Source: JBBKWQ01 sp037969115
Lineage (GTDB): Bacteria > Actinomycetota > Acidimicrobiia > Acidimicrobiales > Ilumatobacteraceae
DNA length: 6,689 nucleotides
NCBI GenBank assembly: GCA_037969115.1
Contig: JBBKWQ010000095.1
Span: 1-6,689, forward strand
Direction: 5' to 3'
Of the stretch, positions 5,749 to 6,689 are shown one piece after another. The position numbers and the translations under genes were made by a program. Each line of letters opens with the position of its first letter. The first letter of the stretch is position 1. The notes beneath the pieces were generated by a model. The model saw nothing but the letters and a program-made list of their open reading frames with translations, was not told the origin of the DNA and searched no databases.

Positions 5749-5754
5749 ATTTCA
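5749..5754 (-). promoter_or_regulatory. Candidate -10 box, leaderless
   Basis: TGAAAT on the minus strand shares 4 of 6 positions with TATAAT and lies 6 nt before the GTG at 5742. No convincing -35 is seen. Confidence 0.3.
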
Positions 5755-5780
5755 GCACGTCGTCCAGGCCGATGCAGGCC

Positions 5781-5822
5781 ACTCAGGATCGGCAACTTCG
5801 ATCGGGCGGGAGCGCTCGTAAG
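5781..5822 (-). repeat. Short repeat copy F (collapsed middle)
   Basis: Read on the minus strand, TTACGAGCGCTCC (5809-5821), then GAAGTTGCCG and GATCCTGAGT follow the two halves of the other copies (compare TTACGAGCACCTCG and GATGTGCCG in A, and GATCTGAGC in D). The 30-40 bp that normally separate the halves are missing. GATCG (5787-5791) and CGATC (5799-5803) form a tight hairpin. It starts 2 bp past the membrane-peptide stop and ends about 39 bp before the next start codon. It is shorter than the rest, hence the lower confidence. Confidence 0.45.
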
Positions 5823-5823
5823 G

Positions 5824-6075
5824 TCAGCTGCCAGTGGCATAGATCGCGCTACCGACCACGACCAGAACGATGAGCGCCGCGCTCGCGAGCAGCACCGATT
5901 TCGCGACAGGGTTGGCCTCGCCGCGTTTCCGAGAGCGTTGCCAGCCGATGCCGGAGAAACCGATCGCAACCACGGCACTCGCCATGGAGAGTGGCGGAAC
6001 GATCAATCCGATCAGCGCCATCACTCCGGCAATGAACCCTGCTCGAGTGGGAAAGTCGAGTTGCTGCCAGTTCAT
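5824..6075 (-). CDS. Small membrane protein, DUF4190-like
   Basis: An 83-residue predicted inner-membrane protein. A long hydrophobic stretch (about residues 13-45, with a PP turn at 27-28) is followed by a basic loop (QRSRKRGEANPVAKS, about 46-60) and a second helix (61-82). The order hydrophobic - GIGWQRSRKRGEA - hydrophobic is like the DUF4190 family of small actinobacterial membrane proteins, whose role is unknown. The ATG at 6075 lacks a Shine-Dalgarno but lies exactly 6 nt past TATGGT, so a leaderless message is likely. It is the gene between repeats E and F. The reading frame is intact and its composition is clearly that of a membrane protein. Confidence 0.72.
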   Translation of the reverse strand: MNWQQLDFPTRAGFIAGVMALIGLIVPPLSMASAVVAIGFSGIGWQRSRKRGEANPVAKSVLLASAALIVLVVVGSAIYATGS

Positions 6076-6081
6076 CTGCGG

Positions 6082-6087
6082 ACCATA
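6082..6087 (-). promoter_or_regulatory. Candidate -10 box, leaderless
   Basis: TATGGT on the minus strand (TANNNT pattern), 6 nt before the membrane-peptide ATG. The -35 region is not recognisable. Confidence 0.4.
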
Positions 6088-6178
6088 GGTCCACTTCGTT
6101 CACGGTGGTAGGGCCGCATTCTCCTCTCTTCTCTCGGCGGGGTAAGTCAAACCCTCCGCCCATCGGCGAGGCGACATT

Positions 6179-6249
6179 GACAGCTCATATCAACAGGCTT
6201 TCGCGTCGACGTCGCCCGTCCGAGAACGGCACCTCGGCGCTCGTTCACC
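6179..6249 (-). repeat. Structured repeat copy E (attC-like)
   Basis: GCTCATATCAAC (6183-6194) and CGGCAC (6227-6232) are 44 bp apart, as in C, D and G. GACAGCTC (6179-6186) matches GACAGCTC of copy A (301-308), and 6214-6232 is identical to 337-355 of A, including a small CCGT...ACGG stem. GTTCACC (6243-6249) closes it. The outer arms of this copy do not pair as well as those of B and D. It lies about 100 bp upstream of the membrane peptide and 140 bp before the oppositely directed sulfotransferase. Confidence 0.65.
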
Positions 6250-6285
6250 TACGCGAGAACGCGCGTCGGGTTCCCGCTGACGTCA

Positions 6286-6301
6286 GGCGTCGTCCGACGC
6301 C
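6286..6301. other. Tight GC-rich hairpin
   Basis: GGCGTCG (6286-6292) and CGACGCC (6295-6301) are perfect inverted arms with two bases between, followed by GATTGTCTT on the plus strand. It adjoins the palindrome CTGACGTCAG. It could be a terminator-like structure or an operator; nothing shows which. Confidence 0.3.
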
Positions 6302-6377
6302 GATTGTCTTGCCGGGTCTCTTGCTGCGTGGGCGCACAAGTGGTTGCGTCCCTCGGCGTCGATAGGTGCTCGACGTC

Positions 6378-6383
6378 TACCGT
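6378..6383 (+). promoter_or_regulatory. Candidate -10 box of the sulfotransferase
   Basis: TACCGT fits TANNNT and lies exactly 6 nt before the GTG at 6390. It supports this start over the in-frame GTG at 6366 and implies a leaderless mRNA. Confidence 0.35.
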
Positions 6384-6389
6384 GGCGGC

Positions 6390-6689
6390 GTGACGAGCCA
6401 GCCGATCCGGTACCTGTCGGGAGACGAGGACAGCGCCCGGTGGCTCGACTTCGACTTTCGCGATGACGACATTGTCATCAGCACCCGTTCAAAGTCCGGC
6501 ACCACCTGGGTCCAGATGATCTGTGCGCTGCTCATCTTCCAGACGCCGGAGCTCCCACGATCGCTACCAGAGTTGTCGCCGTGGCTCGACTGGCTCGTCT
6601 TGTCGAAGGACGACCTCTTCGCCGATCTCGTGGCGCAGCGTCACCGCCGATTCATCAAGACGCACACACCGCTCGACGGGCTACCGAAC
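6390..6689 (+). CDS. Sulfotransferase, N-terminal part (cut by window)
   Basis: The first 100 residues of a PAPS-dependent sulfotransferase (Sulfotransfer_1 type), which moves a sulfuryl group to a hydroxyl or amine acceptor in the cytoplasm. The 5'-phosphosulfate-binding loop is clear: IVISTRSKSGTTWVQ, with K35, S36, G37, T38 and T39 as the usual contacts. The segment RRFIKTHTPLDGLP at the cut matches the family's conserved KTH.PL.. region that precedes catalysis and acceptor binding. The 3'-phosphate-binding part (RNP.D and the C-terminal GxxGxxK-like loop) lies beyond the window. The GTG at 6390 is preferred for the TACCGT box 6 nt upstream; a GTG at 6366 directly after an in-frame stop is the alternative. 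The acceptor is unknown. It points away from the cassette-like genes and may be inside the array in reverse or just outside it. Confidence 0.9.
   Translation, partial: MTSQPIRYLSGDEDSARWLDFDFRDDDIVISTRSKSGTTWVQMICALLIFQTPELPRSLPELSPWLDWLVLSKDDLFADLVAQRHRRFIKTHTPLDGLPN

Larger units (their letters stand above)
6076..6389. other. Divergent intergenic region with repeat E
   Basis: This stretch lies between the membrane peptide (minus) and the sulfotransferase (plus). It contains candidate -10 boxes for both, repeat copy E, a perfect palindrome CTGACGTCAG (6277-6286) and an adjoining hairpin. The open plus frame over 6105-6365 reads as unlikely Arg/Pro-rich sequence, and I do not call a gene. 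Confidence 0.5.

Noticed and set aside
276..6260. CRISPR array
   Set aside because: The repeats are hundreds to thousands of bases apart, diverged, and separated by genes, not by uniform spacers.
276..6260. Canonical attC sites with GTTRRRY/RYYYAAC cores
   Set aside because: Scattered matches such as GTTGAGT at 3935-3941 exist but are not paired or placed consistently in the copies, so I call the elements only attC-like.
276..6260. Simple Rho-independent terminators at each gene end
   Set aside because: No T-runs follow, stems are imperfect and bubbled, copy B lies about 140 bp past its gene, and the 44-45 bp spacing is not needed for termination; termination as a side role stays possible.

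Overview
The window is GC-rich. It has actinobacterial-type proteins, GTG starts and several genes that look leaderless, with a -10 hexamer 6-7 nt before the start codon. An actinobacterium, perhaps of the Acidimicrobiia/Ilumatobacter kind, fits. That placement is inference from sequence style, and no taxonomic marker gene is present.

Layout from left to right: 1-444 is non-coding apart from repeat copy A. A small XRE-type regulator (445-846, minus) follows. Then comes a forward operon of a DoxX-like membrane protein (1180-1761), a NarL-type sensor kinase (1817-2992) and its LuxR/NarL response regulator (2989-3621). The non-coding stretch 3622-4065 holds repeat copy B. The minus strand then carries a run of small, unrelated accessory genes: a SnoaL-like protein (4066-4452), a ParDE toxin-antitoxin pair (4666-5237), a DUF7668-like hypothetical (5374-5742) and a DUF4190-like membrane peptide (5824-6075). 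At the right edge a sulfotransferase starts on the plus strand (6390) and runs off the window.

The main discovery is a family of seven imperfect, structured intergenic repeats (A, G, B, C, D, F, E from left to right), all in the same orientation. In six of them a GCTC-type motif (plus strand) lies 44 or 45 bp before a CGGCAC motif, although the bases between differ. The seventh (F) looks like the same element with its middle collapsed. One copy follows the stop codon of every minus-strand gene or operon, so the window is cut into units: E | membrane peptide | F | DUF7668-like | D | parDE | C | SnoaL | B | inverted DoxX-kinase-regulator operon | G | XRE regulator | A. One-gene units, TA pairs and same-direction structured sites are what an integron cassette array with attC sites looks like. 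However, the usual GTTRRRY/RYYYAAC core pair was not found and no integrase lies in the window. This could be a divergent integron-like array, or another dispersed repeat that settles in gene-end positions.

Functionally, the two-component pair probably answers a membrane or envelope signal together with the DoxX-like protein encoded just before it. ParDE may stabilise the region. The other cassette-like genes have no evident common pathway.
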